64,000 nt of DNA from Linnemannia elongata (lineage: Eukaryota; Mortierellomycota; Mortierellomycetes; Mortierellales; Mortierellaceae). This document shows, one piece after another, positions 32,901 to 41,786 of the stretch. A program made the position numbers and the translations under genes. Positions within the stretch are counted from its first letter, which is position 1. Each line of letters starts with the position of its first letter. A model generated the notes under the pieces. The model searched no databases and was not told the DNA's origin. It worked only from the letters and a program-made list of their open reading frames with translations. The DNA lies in assembly GCA_036320915.1 (NCBI GenBank), contig JAXBDG010000016.1:992001-1056000 (forward strand). The letters are read 5' to 3'.

Positions 32901-33307
32901 GAGTCGGCAGGATAGGAAATGGGTGGTTGAGGAGGATGAATACCACCCTCTGGCTGAAGCTGTAACGTGTCGGACTCTCGTGCAATGGTAGTCCCTGTCG
33001 ACTCTGGAGTATCGATAGTGATGACTGGTGCCGGGACGTCAGCAAGTGATTCTGAGGGCATGGCGTAGGGAGCCTTCTTGGATTTGGATATGGATCTACC
33101 AAGGCGACGAGCTTTGCGAACAAGGTTTGAAATGAATCCAGGATCGCTCAAATAGCCCTTTTCAGACCCATCGTAATGGTCTATTTCCAAAAGGTTGACA
33201 TTTGTGGTGCTGCTGGAGTTGGCTTTATGATGCACTTTCCATGTGACGTTGAGGATCCTCGATGAAGAGGCGGGAGTAGGAAGATCACTTGGAGGTGAAA
33301 CCGTCAT
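23975..33307 (-). CDS. Giant STAND protein: two helical-NACHT modules, pentapeptides and WD40 propeller(s), 3110 aa
   Basis: One uninterrupted ORF of 9.3 kb. Module 1 (about 150-1250): an all-helical arm-like region, NACHT with Walker A GDSGSGKS (680-687), Walker B FVLICDGYDES and sensor MIITCRSTFLG, then IRHWFIHKSLLDYF, an Asp-rich and Gly/Ser/Asn-rich stretch (about 1020-1160) and a helical segment EPSVLQFLVERAES. Module 2 (about 1420-2440) repeats the same order: PTVKTELPQ arm region, Walker A GESGAGKS (1968-1975), LICDGYDES, VISCRTKFLG, EPSVIQFLCERV, then pentapeptides (FNGADLRGIRIPGADLS). About 14 WD40 repeats follow (2450-3090, e.g. SGSHDNTVRLWD). Family knowledge: NACHT STAND ATPases are signalling switches, and WD40 repeats act as ligand sensors in fungal NLR-like proteins. 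No N-terminal effector domain is recognised; residues 50-75 are basic (KARRLGRSISKSKK). It is intronless, unlike several neighbours. Confidence 0.9.
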   Translation of the reverse strand: MTVSPPSDLPTPASSSRILNVTWKVHHKANSSSTTNVNLLEIDHYDGSEKGYLSDPGFISNLVRKARRLGRSISKSKKAPYAMPSESLADVPAPVITIDTPESTGTTIARESDTLQLQPEGGIHPPQPPISYPADSRDIDQTSPLVASTLRHDIFLADALKPTVRATIPEDPQAGIVSTLQLVHCARLLLEGHHPSTSQSSPTGVGIFDDAVSHWLEAIQEDPSAQARIRWLLSRLVKEFRSDLSPEPEAIFEVVVLGPVLCEVDYRDLLSCFIERFDQSALLNPCLLQGMIQLLQSAPSGFLNDDDLVRTMSSLRKRLESTHAPDRTHVYQLVFAVSKVLEVMVRGDVKGLNRQRDHQSLLAALRNLQDVENDEFLKFQISYAYQMSLYLPDDETSFQAFWRYAESISVGVSAVASVFKLDPMSALAAVEHIQQVAGNAIDVVKFNIDGAQAFQATAEGAGQAAEKAYWSQKKQPWFLALQAGYLFVQDGRLVDFNVLVCNATRRYDVNFQRGVCLILGEIALNPLWDDGSRRNAIDFLGEFWKTDAGRRKDVKVKRWVATTLQQISSSASPDVSGHARTLLDHLQQEHAFDIKGCRALHSILPIPTVFPLLERALCVTDIDQELACIQFHSHDKRLYPAFIPLRAKATLQAPKDQSFPLMVKVQEFLQSNKLVFLLLGDSGSGKSMFCEKLELELWNQHQRSDGGRIPLYIYLPSIEDPHSDLIGKYLRLHHNISEKTIRNIKNHRQFVLICDGYDESRVIQNLYTTNRLNRPGQWNVKMIITCRSTFLGPDYQTRFYPLDDNKYHDNSSRLFEEATIVPFQKSEIQEFVMQYVLEAAAQEPSDNPSVPSFDDYWEKLSVIPNVMNLVSNPFLLTLALRAIPSKSIEALDSKGLEVMQKDLYDGFMQEWTRLQKIRLQGTILKQDNRAAAFEILLTEGFSRCVIDYLKRLADAIYQYQDGRPVVKFSRRHMEDWKVEFFGPEIETTLLRDASPLTRAGIRHWFIHKSLLDYFYALSFHDPDDSDDDDSDDSEDGDDDSRGGGDDFHNGGGNFLGDGGDGLVDDNGASAGGNEGSTGGNAQSTDNNGGSSGGNGSSSGGNGGSTSENQDSSGGIGNSSGGSSGNSSGDNNNGSRGDKNGSNGDEDGSRRRKDDARSKRKGNATKSRPSTSSDPFSKRNLFKEPSVLQFLVERAESDPRLKKRLFLAIEQSKVSSVPSMAAANAITILFKSKNLFENAVLDGVLIPGDYMSMATGSTEPVQLPESDLTGGDLMKMLVTLTSSESESTVPETTLTIPVLPPTGPIPTPHTTTIAQMAPAATLKPSRSDEKNIPLPMPRYDHPLDQLDPHTTDTVRTRKRDKFHKLWGFSKSKTKQADLNSSIQSPHSRPLSQQSIRPSPVLSQASNLPSGDNQSTTSRTMQGKALARVFEMIFPEDVPRPTVKTELPQIYQRIETTQQLVYCNALFLRNASSPLKSVTGEAAEEDSLFILQEPALDKTELDWLEATKKDPMETDRLRRLATRMVEQFIADASKDSNKIAEIVTLGPILEKEPYRKLLATFIKEFDDARVLDVDIIQGLIQLVQDVSPGYLVVDDLVELFGILRVRLEGTHQQSTEQSYLLTLAVSRILDVMGVMADHKVQDLVRVLEHEPLSAVLSGLKDSSDPYMMYQACYAFQALQYVLDKESALQAVLRLSNAVVDSLFKVTTVLKLDMASVLEGLGTLQEAIEGAISVDGNALEGVLSLMESGRGALDSLKEGLESGRKEPWYPAVRAAYAFVQAGQLKDLKQLIFEAPCRRDPLFQWGICQLLGEIAVDTVWDVSARQQSIFLLGHLRQHDLDWGQDESVKAWMLTIITKLCTFSDQAVSETARSVVQDLIVDQSSWIKHPYPLRARLPLPSASPLLVKVQNIQYLEYALHKFRLQRLEEVKLPVYISPMAKANLQARDDELFPLKEKVQEFLASERQVMLILGESGAGKSAFNTHLESELLQSYNRGGPVPLFINLPAIDRPDKDLIGEHLRINNFSEAQIQELKKYRQFVLICDGYDESQLTVNLHTTNLFNQPGHWNVKMVISCRTKFLGQDYRSRFIPDGTGHYTRQAIDLFQEAVIAPFSKEQIEDYVKQYVPLEPRTWTTEDYMDILTTIPNLIDLVKNPFLLSLSLESLPGVTKGKHDLSAIKITRIQLYDTFVRHWLALNSRRLQRNFLTREDRDALEQLLEAGFISMGVNYATKLASAIFEHQDGNPVVQYVHIKDKTTWRAEFFGPDSEARMLRESSPLTRTRNLYRFVHRSMLEYFFSLAVFDPSSHDVGDEFCSQPGLDPTPVQLLSTDGPLFKRNLLNEPSVIQFLCERVKQYPAFEKQLLAVIEQSKADATAATAAVNAITILVRAGVHFNGADLRGIRIPGADLSNGQFDTAQLQGADLMDVNFARSWLRQVDFGGAQMEGVRFEELPYLNESENVHSCAYSPDGTLLAVGLDDDINIYNTSTWTMTRTFQGHQGLITSIAYSPTSRQLLSGSHDNTVRLWDFGSGSCRFVLEGHTDWVWTVAFSPSGIQVASAGSDKTVRLWDVQTGVNLFILTGHTGFIPGISYSPNGYEIASADDDKMLRIFDTQTGETRAVWKSQYGSIRNVEYSPGGLEIAVVHDNGNPLLYNTTTGKLTKSCKAHRDTVLSSSFSPNIQWVATCSYDKEVKVWSTATGSIISVLTGHSEWVNQVAFSPNGLQLASCSRDRTIRLWDVSSLGTSMDVEGGFEPLRSVLFSPNGRVLFSSSSSGAVRQYDAVSGESGLAISCRDNLGSCLAISPDGLRIALVGTPLGRDDSVVTVWDLKEGEAAFYLYGHTEQVTALAFSADSRWIATSSEDKTVRLWKARSGKLKSVLEGHTDSVRALAFSSDSNRILSGSVDGTIRAWDLEGRECRVVVEKSGGNTPKWRGNTPKWTISSSSDGWRVASFSFMGRCDCVDFWDAESGQIQQTLKHNDTIICLAFSSCGQWVGVGWLRSVWLLNFVADNSVEGGRGGGEWRCSVRIRDTFGEVASIAWKPGTLEFSIGCENGSLQAWRLVETSSRNAWSARFVWRTGKPVLVSTDAVFTDALGLSPANQQLLTQCGKEAAKFYSYL
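24515..24556 (-). repeat. 21-bp perfect-frame duplication inside the WD40 region
   Basis: CCATTTCGGCGTATTGCCTC followed by one more base, at 24515-24535, is repeated at 24536-24556 with a single change in the last base. In the protein this doubles GNTPKW within the twelfth WD40 repeat of the giant NACHT protein, adding seven residues without breaking the frame. Confidence 0.9.
29830..30250 (-). repeat. Asp-rich then Gly/Ser/Asn-rich low-complexity insert in NACHT module 1
   Basis: Encodes residues about 1020-1160 of the giant protein: an acidic run (DDSDDDDSDDSEDGDDD) followed by irregular SGGN/GGSS-type repeats and a basic end (RRRKDDARSKRKGN). It sits just after the last helix of NACHT module 1, is absent from module 2, and has a counterpart at the same place in the shorter paralogue (36730-37170). 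Confidence 0.85.
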
Positions 33308-35853
33308 TCTGAAGGATTCGTTAAAATACGAAATAATAAGAATTGTTAATCATTGAAGTGTGCAATTTGGCATCGCGACAATACAATAAACAACTAGCTT
33401 TTACCTTCGTGGCGTCCAAGACAATCGGGAGGAAGAATGACTGAGGGAAGGAGTATTGAACTTGATAGGGCTGGGACTTGGCGCAACTGTTTTTTATTGC
33501 ATGCGGATGAAATTGTAGAAGATCAGCGGTAATGTTTACGAAAACGTGGAATTCTTCTGATTGAACATGTTAAAGACATTCGTACCTTTGTGGAGTCCCA
33601 AAGGTCTTTTTGAATATGGGAACTTGCGATACCGAGCGATTTTTTTTTTTTATTTTTTTTTTTTTTTTTTTTGGATATGTATGCCGGGTGGAGCGTACTG
33701 TAAAGATGAATAACGACATGATGTTAGCGTCCGACGATTCCAAGAATTGATTGTTAAGCTTCTGATTATAGCTTTGTGCTGTATTACCTTTGAGCGCAAT
33801 GGCTTGATAGGAAGGTAATACTTCTGGATGTTGGAGAGAGAACCGAGTCTGGTACTCTTGGATGCAGTCTTAAAAGGTGGCTGGTATAGGTCTCGTCGGT
33901 ACACGTAGGACTAAATAAGTTACATGTTACAAGGAAGGACAAGTTCAATGACTGACCATGAGAATTGTGTTGACATGAGAATAATGTCATTTAACTGCTT
34001 TTCATTCCTACCTAGGGGAAAAGAATGAGCTGCCTCGATTTTGTTTCTTGTTTGTTTTTTTGTTGTCTTTTTGTAATTTGTTGCAGTAGTATTGTGTTAT
34101 ATACTACTTGTTGTATGATGTTTGTTACAATTCAATGGGCGAATGCTGTCGATGGGTCCTCTTGACCTGGAACTAGAGCCACGATACCTATAAGGACCAT
34201 ATAGTGGTTAATTACTGTCATATGTTACGCTGGTCATACTGGAAATTACAGGGAGATGGCACACTTACTATTTTCGCAGTCGATAGGCTCTTGTTTGTGC
34301 GAAAACGGGTAGAAAAGAGGTGCAACAGAAGTGGACACTGAGATCCTACACCTGTGAGACGCTATATGAAAAAAATGGAGTTTAGATTCACAACTTGAGT
34401 TGAAGCGCTTTTTGATCGATTTCTACACAACGTGAGGAGAACACATCAACTTACAGCTATCCTGGGAGGAGGAGTAGTGTCACTGGTGGTCAGGAACGTC
34501 CGCGGTTGTTTTCTCCGTGAGAAGTGAAATGATGATGAGGGTGACGAGGTCGAGATGATTCGGCTCCTGATGTGCACGGTTGAGAGTCAATGCGGCTGGT
34601 GAGCTAATGACTAGAGGATGGAAAGATCACTGGAGTGAAGAGAGAACGTACAAGGACGAGAGGGGTCGAAAAGGGAGAGGAGCGAAGTGCGAGAGGAGCG
34701 TGGGCGACAAAGGGAAAGAGAAGGGAAGAGGGGAAGACAAAGGAAAAGGAAGGGGCAAGCACACAGCAGAAGCCAGGGGCGAAATTAAGCAAATGTATTG
34801 CGCCATGGCCAAGCAATGATTCCAAAACCTCGCTCTCCTCCTTCACTATCTCTCCCCACCATGCATCCCAGCAAAAACTCGTGACCTTGTTGTTTGTTGT
34901 CGCACAAGCCAATATCTTCTTTTTTCGTCTTGTTTTTCTGTGAGCATTGAACAAGAAGGTACAGAGCGACATGATGCACAGAGGAGTAAGATCAGAGATG
35001 GCCCACAGACACTCGAATTTGGTCAGAAAAGTAACGGGCTAAGCTGATTCAGGTACCGAGAGGGATGTGACTGAAACAATTGATCGATCACTCAACGCCA
35101 CTAAATCTCACGAAACATTCGCGTCGAAATCGATCCTCGTTCCTCAACGACCATAACACCGCTTTCACCTCTTCTTTTCTATACTTCCGTTGTTCAGCCC
35201 GCATCTGTGCAATAGCATCATGCTCTAGTGTTAAGGTAGATGGGGTATCGACTACACGTAAACTCAATTACTCAGTTTCATGCCACGACGGTGTCAGTAA
35301 CCAAATATGTGTGCGTACGCGTGCCGCAGGAAACTTCCGATGATAACACGCCAACCGACAAAAAAACTTACATTCTGACAGATCCTGTTCCAAGAACTAG
35401 CTAGAGGTAGCATGCACAAACAATGACGGCTTTATAAAACGAAAGAGGGAAAAAACGAGTTCGATCACCTCGAACAACGTTCACATTGGTAAGGGAGGTA
35501 AGGTCCGAAAGGAAGGTATCCAAGCCCTGCCACTCACTACCAACAAGGACAACAACCTTCCTGAAGACGTCTTCATTCTGTCCTGTGCATTTTCTCCCCA
35601 GTCTACACAGCTTTGTGCTTTTTGCACAGTTGAGTGATGCCAATCTCGAGGAGTCGAGGTGGCTCGCCTGACTTTGATCATTACCAACTAAATTACTGCC
35701 ACCCTAGACGATCGATTAACCAGGCATGGTCTCATCATCAGTGCCGACGTTGCCTTGCTTCATCAATCGACGTATCTGAATGGTGATTGGGTCCAGGACA
35801 CCTGCAAACTCATCACTAAACTCGTCTCCCTTGGTGGCAACGTAGGTTTTGTT
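33308..35853. other. Intergenic region between the two NACHT genes
   Basis: Contains a T-rich homopolymer at 33640-33672 (12 T, one A, 20 T) and a GA-rich tract at about 34620-34790 that creates charged low-complexity frames. No convincing conserved protein frame was found. The stretch 35716-35801 (minus) reads openly as VLDPITIQIRRLMKQ...MPG and stop behind a good acceptor (TTTGCAG). It could be an extra last exon of the upstream NACHT paralogue. Confidence 0.45.
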
Positions 35854-38853
35854 CTATCTAAAGGGCTGGTGAGAATCTGTGATCTTGGGTTCATAGGAGG
35901 ATGCAAATGGCCATATGGAGGTCTGCTGGGTAAAGGCAGAAGTACGTCCAATGTTTGATGATGACTTGGGGTTGTAGGCTCCACCCAATTTGTCCGTGCG
36001 GTCTTCATTGGGGACATTCTGGTTCATACGAGATGGCATATAATCATTGTCATCACGGCCTTGCATAATGAGACGCTCAAAGTTACTCTCTAATTTGAAA
36101 AGAAAGGTGACAATGAGTGCAACATACTGTTTTTGGGTGAAGGGTAATACTCATGCGCGTCCACACATCTTTACACTTTGCGTACTTGGGAGATCTGAAT
36201 GCTGATTTTCAGCACGCATGTTGATAAAATTATGCGTACGATTCAAGTCAGATATTCGCCGCATTTTCTGAGAGTCGATTTGATCCGCGTTCCCTGCAGG
36301 TGATGGCGGTGACAAAGGATGCCCTTCTGGTAGTAGACTTTCGAGGTGAGACGGACGATACCGTTTCAGTATTAGTGGTGCTACTCGTCTGAGCGAACCC
36401 TGTAAAGCCGATAGCGTCATTATGAGTATGCGCCCAGTAGTTCCCGTTCCTGCTGTATGCTCCTGCACAGATCCCGGTAATAAATAACCTGTTGGCACCA
36501 TGACACCTTCCAAAATAGCATCGCCGAGCGTTTCTCCAGACTTGATCAGGATGACTATGGCATTCGCCGCGGCTAAAGGAGGAACGGAAGATGACTTGGA
36601 CTGCTCGATGGTTAGAAGCAAGCGCTTCTTGAAGCGAGAATCCGATTGAGCTCGCTCCACCAGAAATTCCAGCACTTCTGGATCCTCGAGAAGGTTTTGC
36701 GTAGATAAAGGGTCGCTGGATGGGAGAGACGTGTTTCTGGCTTTTCTTCTAGACCGATAGCTATTCTTGCCTTGGTGGGAATTGTCACTGTTCCCAGAAG
36801 GACCATCCTTTCCACCAGAACCATCATTTCCTCCTGTCGAAGAACTGTGACCGCCAGGTAAGCCGCCGTTACTATCAGCCGAGCCCCCATTGCTTCCATT
36901 CGAGTCGCCATTACCACCAGCAGAGTCACTGCCGGCGCCTGTCGAGTCACTGCTGCTATCCGCCGGTCCACCACTGCCGTCACCAGTTGATCCTCCACTG
37001 TTTCTAGTCGAGACAACGTTTCTTCCGGATAAGCTGCCATACCCGCCATGGAAATCGCCATCACCATCAAAATGACCATCACCCTCATTGTTGAAGGGGT
37101 TTCCACTACCACCATGAGGATCGCCCCAGTCCTCATCGGGATCATCGTTGTCGCTCTCGTCGGGATCGTAAAGCACTAGGGAGCGAAAGTAGTCGAATAG
37201 CGATCTGTGAATGAACCAATGGCGAAACCCTGCTCGTGACAACAGGCTGGACTCGCGCAATAAAGTCGATTCGATCTCCTCACCAAAGAACTCAACCTTC
37301 CAGGGCTCGCTATGCCAGCGAGAGAAATTGACTACAAGCTGGCCTCTCTGGTGTTCATGCATAGCCTCTGCCAGCCTCTTTGAAAAGTCCTTAACGCACC
37401 ATGCAAATCCGTCGTTCAAAAGACTGTCGAATACACACCGGCACTCCTGACTAAGTTTGCTCCGCTGAAGTCGAGTAATGTTGATGCGGATCCACTCCTT
37501 GACGAAACCGTCATAGAGCTTCAGCCGAAGGGCTTTGTTATTGGCGAGATCCTGAAGGTCATTCGACAACGACGGTAACGCTCTCAAAGTTAGGGTCAAT
37601 AGGAAGGGATTCGAGATAAGGTCCTTCAAGTTGGGAATGGCACTGATTTTCTCCCAGTAGTCTTGGTACCGTTGAGTAGGCGGCGTGTCCGGGGGTTCTT
37701 GGGTGTAAAAGTTGGTGATGTGCTGCTTGATGAAATTCTGAATATCGCTTTCCTGGAATGGGGCAATCATCGCCTCCTCGAATAACTCGGAACACTTGTC
37801 GTGATATTTGTCATCTCCAAGAGGATAGAATCGCCCTTGATAGTGCCGGCCGAGAAACGCGTTGCGGCAGCTGACAACCATCTTGACATCCAGTTGACCA
37901 AGTCGCTTGGTGTAAATGCTCGTAGAAAGGCGGGACTCGTCGTAACCATCACAGACCAGCACGAATTTCCGCTCATGTATCAGCTCCCGAACATCTATAT
38001 CTGAAAAGCCATGCTCCTGTAGGTGCGACTCTATCAAGTCATCACTTGGTCGGTCGATGTCGCGCAAATCGACAAATATGGGGATCCTACTGCCCTGTGT
38101 ATAGTTGCTCCAGAGTGTTCGCACCAGTTGCCTGCAAAAAGTAGATTTCCCTGATCCGGAATCTCCCAGGAGCAGAAAGACTCGCAGTTTGGATTCAAGG
38201 AATTCCATTACCGTAGGCATGAGTGGAAGAAGTGTTTTGTTGGACACCCGAGGGTTCGGATTGGCTCGAAGCGGAACATAAATGCGATCAGATCGATCCT
38301 CGAAAACCTTGCGTCGCATATGGGCCAAGCGGTCTTCGACCTTAAGTCCGCTCGGGGCTCGATCACGAAGAGTAGGCTCTGAGGTTAGGGAAGGACTACA
38401 TTCACTGATGCCGCGAAAGCACTGGGCCGTTGTGGTGGTGCAATGCACCGTATCCATTGGGACAGGCAACCCAGAGTTATTCTCGATCTGAGAGTGTCGG
38501 TCATTCGTCTCAGGCAACACTGTCGGAGATGAAATCTCGCTCGTAAAGGGCGTTTCTTCGGAGATGAGGCATGCCTCATCGATGGGGATCTCATGGTGGG
38601 GGCGATCAAGTGTAGATCCCGGTACAGACGGCAGGTCCCCCGTCTCGACCTGCGACTGACCATCGAGGGGATTCTGCTCAGGTAAGGTCCGAACTAAGCG
38701 CTCATCTTCGTCTGCTTGGCTCTCACATGTCGGACTCCTTGAGACTGTGCCTGCTACGCTGGGAGGCGGCTTGCAGTGTAGTTCCAAAAGGGATGGATGA
38801 GTGGCAGCAGATGCGATCGCAATCGACGACAGTTCCGAGGAGACCACCGCCAT
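35854..38853 (-). CDS. NACHT-domain STAND protein, truncated paralogue of the giant NACHT gene (about 967 aa)
   Basis: The main exon, 38853-36186, encodes a variable N-terminus (1-190), then IYVPLRANPNPR, Walker A GDSGSGKS (230-237), Walker B FVLVCDGYDES, sensor MVVSCRNAFLG, FRHWFIHRSLFDYF, an acidic plus Gly/Ser/Asn-rich insert (about 561-707), a basic patch (YRSRRKARN) and the helical EVLEFLVERAQS segment. These match module 1 of the giant neighbour in order. The helical arm in front of NACHT and everything from the pentapeptides onward are missing. I prefer an intron at 36090-36185 (96 bp, GTACGC...ATTAG) leading to 36089-35854, which extends the tail (SNFERLIMQGRDDND...); without it the ORF stops at 36151. 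Expected role: a nucleotide-dependent signalling switch or a partner/decoy of the full-length protein (inference). It lies about 2.5 kb upstream of the giant gene, on the same strand. Confidence 0.78.
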
Positions 38854-40085
38854 TGTATGAAGGCCCCTAATATTTTAGAAAACGTAATATTAATTACCAG
38901 TGTGATGATTAGCATGTATGGCGAAACCAAAGATATTTTACCTCGATGGTATATTGACAACCAGAATGTACGTCTTGATCTTGTGCAAGCCAGCAATAGG
39001 CACCGTAATATGAATATCTGACCGGACAAAACTAAAAGAAAAATATTATGTTAACAAGCGTAATAACCACGTGCAGCGAGGGCTCGCTCCGTACCTTAGT
39101 GGACTTCAAGAACAAGCAGGAAACGCGAGGTACCTGTAACTATTGTTACACGTTCGCAATAGGTAGAGAGGATTAGAAACGACATCACAGTACAACGATT
39201 ACATAAAAAAAGTTATATGCAGCAACACGATAACCACATACAATACTCTGTAGTTCAACGTCGTCGTGGTCGCAGTCAAGTCAACCCTTGCACGGTAATC
39301 AAGGAGCAAACAGGAGAGTTGATGTCTTGTGTTGAGATGAAATTGCGAAGCAATGGAGATCACAATGGTTTTCTAGTTGTGTGATGGTGTTGTGTGGTGT
39401 CGGGGATCTTTCTTTGGAATGAGAGACGAAAGAGTCAAGAATTAACAGGCTGGAAAGAAAAGAAGAGCAAAAAAGGATGGCAGTGAGAATTAGGAAATGT
39501 GAAGGGAATGGCACAGGGAAGTGAGCGTGAAGTTGGAGGAGGATATGGGTTACGAAGACGACGAAGGAAGTCTTACGTCCATTGTCCGAGCAGACGAGCC
39601 ATGTCTGTGGATTGATTACACAGACATGGCTCGTCTGCCCAAGATGGATAATGGCAAGAGGGAAGGGACTGCGAAGAGAGGAAAAATCATTCGCCACGCA
39701 TGGCCAAGCAAGGCTATCTACCCCTTTTCGTCTCATTTGCACATCTTTACTCCATTCTTCCCCTCTCATCTAGGAATAATCATGCGCCACAATCTTGCCT
39801 CTGTTTCACCGACAACGAAAGATGATCATCGAATTTGACGCTCTGCTCGAAACTGTGCCTGATAGATAAGCTTAACAACTCATTAAAGGAGCTCCTTATA
39901 CGCTATTTTGAATACACACTTGATCCAACCCTCTTTCATACACTTCTGATCGCTCCAGAATTTGGTCCGCATGCGAGCGAGGACGCCTTTTTAAACTCGC
40001 CATGCAAATTACAATGCTCTTTAATATAATGAAGGAACGAGGGGTATATAAGTATGTTCCCAATTCCAGAATCCCTATCTTCACG
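38854..40085. other. Intergenic region with a strong hairpin
   Basis: Promoter side of the NACHT paralogue and 3' flank of the frameshifted membrane-protein gene. No convincing gene. The weak plus-strand frame at 39521-39838 spans the perfect hairpin listed separately. Confidence 0.45.
39590..39638. repeat. Perfect 20-bp inverted repeat with 9-nt loop
   Basis: Left arm 39590-39609 (GCAGACGAGCCATGTCTGTG), loop GATTGATTA, right arm 39619-39638 exactly complementary. There is no significant pairing beyond the arms. A 20/20 match with a short loop is not expected by chance in 64 kb. It could be a small-RNA precursor, a recent palindromic insertion, or a template-switch product. Confidence 0.9.
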
Positions 40086-41786
40086 CTACACTTCTCTGCC
40101 TTCGCCATTGCCAATCGAGGTAACAATGTTTGGCCTAGGATGCCTCGAAAACTCTAGGTCCACGATCTGATCCTGGTATGTCGCAGCAGGCGACAATGAC
40201 AACGACGAGTCAACAATGTGAAGCTCTTGCTTGCCCTGCTCTCCTTCTGCGTCATTGTTACTGCTACCGTGTTTCTTCTCGGTACTGAGAAGAATCTTCA
40301 TCTTTCTGATCTCCATCCAAGCATAGAGACCGAAGGTATCATGATCGCGAAAATAATCCCACCTAGGATGGAACCCATCTTGACCGACGAAATCTCGCTC
40401 TGATGTATCCTGTCCGTGTAGGTTGTAACAACTCGGGATGGCAGGCTGCTGAACCCATCAACCACCACCTTGTAGGGACCTTTCATCTTCCCGGCTTCAG
40501 ACCCGAAAATCCCAAACTCATAGAGCCCTTTGCTCGTCAGCGCGACAACAAAGGGGAATTGATTTTGGAGCTTGCCGCCGACAGTCTGGAAGCTCTCGTG
40601 GACAGTGAAATCTGCGGTGGTGTCGGAGCGGATAACATCGTGTTCCACGTAGGATTGGTTTTTAAATGGCAACCCTTTTCGCACTGTTGTGTAAAGTTTG
40701 TAAGTCTAGGAAATAAAAAAAGCGCATGTATTGCTATGTTAACTTGTCTCTCTGAGCTGTTTGTCATCTTCCCTAACACCACGGTCATGCAAATAAAGTC
40801 GCGGCTTAAACTTACACCTCCCATCTCGCCAATGCAGCCAAAGAACAACTCATTGCTGTTGTCACCAAACCTGAGAATTCCTGAAAAAATGTAGTGCGCT
40901 TTAAAAGTAATGCGGGGTCCCTCCAACACACCCACGATTCTGGTGGAAAATCCTGTCGATCGGTCGAATGAGTACGACATATACCTCCCTTTGCTGTCTG
41001 TAGGTATCCCTGTCACGTATATCTCGGTTCCACGGTAAGCCATGAGTCTTGGCTTTAGCTCCGTGGTAAAATTCCGGGTGAAGAATCCTTGCCGTCTGTA
41101 GTTGGAAAGCGATGAATCACTGAATCCACTAATCATGAGTCTTGTCCTATAGTCGTCGTCTTAGCAAGAGATAAAGGAAAAGATAGCAAAGAATAAGACA
41201 AAAATCGTTGACAACTTTTAGTTCAATAGGAAGGAGCCAAGGAACCCTACCCATTCGAACCAGGCTTGTAGCTTGATTTTCTTGGCTTCAGAATCCACAA
41301 TGCCGAACCGGACTATGTTGCCATCATTGCCAGTCAAGATCTGAATGGGTCCTTCGTTGTCATAGAAAGACTTGTGAACGAAGGCATCCGAGGACCAACC
41401 ATACATTCCAGCTCCATAAATATTCGACCATTCGTTAGTCCCCGGAGCGTACTGAATCCCCATTGGAACTGCGGCTGCATTGGAGAGTATCCGGTAAGGA
41501 CATCGGACAAAAGCTTGAAGCTACCATCATCAGCGACCACGCAGTCGACGGAGGTAAATGTCGGGTAGGAGTATGAGAGCTTGGTGCCAACTGTGTGTGA
41601 TATGACCGACCAGGTTATATTAGTGAGACTGGTGGGGTTGAAGTTTGATCGGATCAGAACCACAAACGAGTCGGCATAGTTGACAGGGGAAGCTCTTGTG
41701 ATGTCGGCGCTAGCAAGTCCATAAAGGTAGTTCGAGCTACGGTCTGCAGCCATACAGTCCAGGTTGAGAGTTTCTTCTAGCGCCAT
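40086..41786 (-). pseudogene. Single-pass membrane-protein gene with two apparent frameshifts
   Basis: Exons from 41786 to 41261, 41146 to 40816, and 40705 to 40086, with introns 41147-41260 and 40706-40815 (GT/AG, 114 and 110 bp). The ectodomain reads LDCMAADRSSNYLYG, then VPMGIQYAPGTNEW, SDAFVHKSFYD and MAYRGTEIYVTG. A hydrophobic segment follows (GSILGGIIFAIM) with a cytosolic tail (EIRKMKILLSTEKKHG). Coding sense switches frame near 41480 (around TCTCCAATG) and again near 40340 (around ATGATACC); each would be cured by one extra base and neither offers room for an intron. Without correction the protein ends early. It could be a decaying pseudogene or two sequencing errors. No signal peptide is seen at the chosen ATG, so an upstream exon may be missing. 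The family is not one I can name; a cell-surface role is inferred from the topology. Confidence 0.5.

Noticed and set aside
35755..35958. Plus-strand frame MLHQSTYLNGDWVQDT...
   Set aside because: It opposes a minus-strand frame with better charged composition and a good acceptor; neither is firm, and the plus frame has no partner exon.
39521..39838. Plus-strand 105-codon frame spanning the hairpin
   Set aside because: It is driven by the palindrome and flanking purine-rich DNA; no domain, signal or splice partner.
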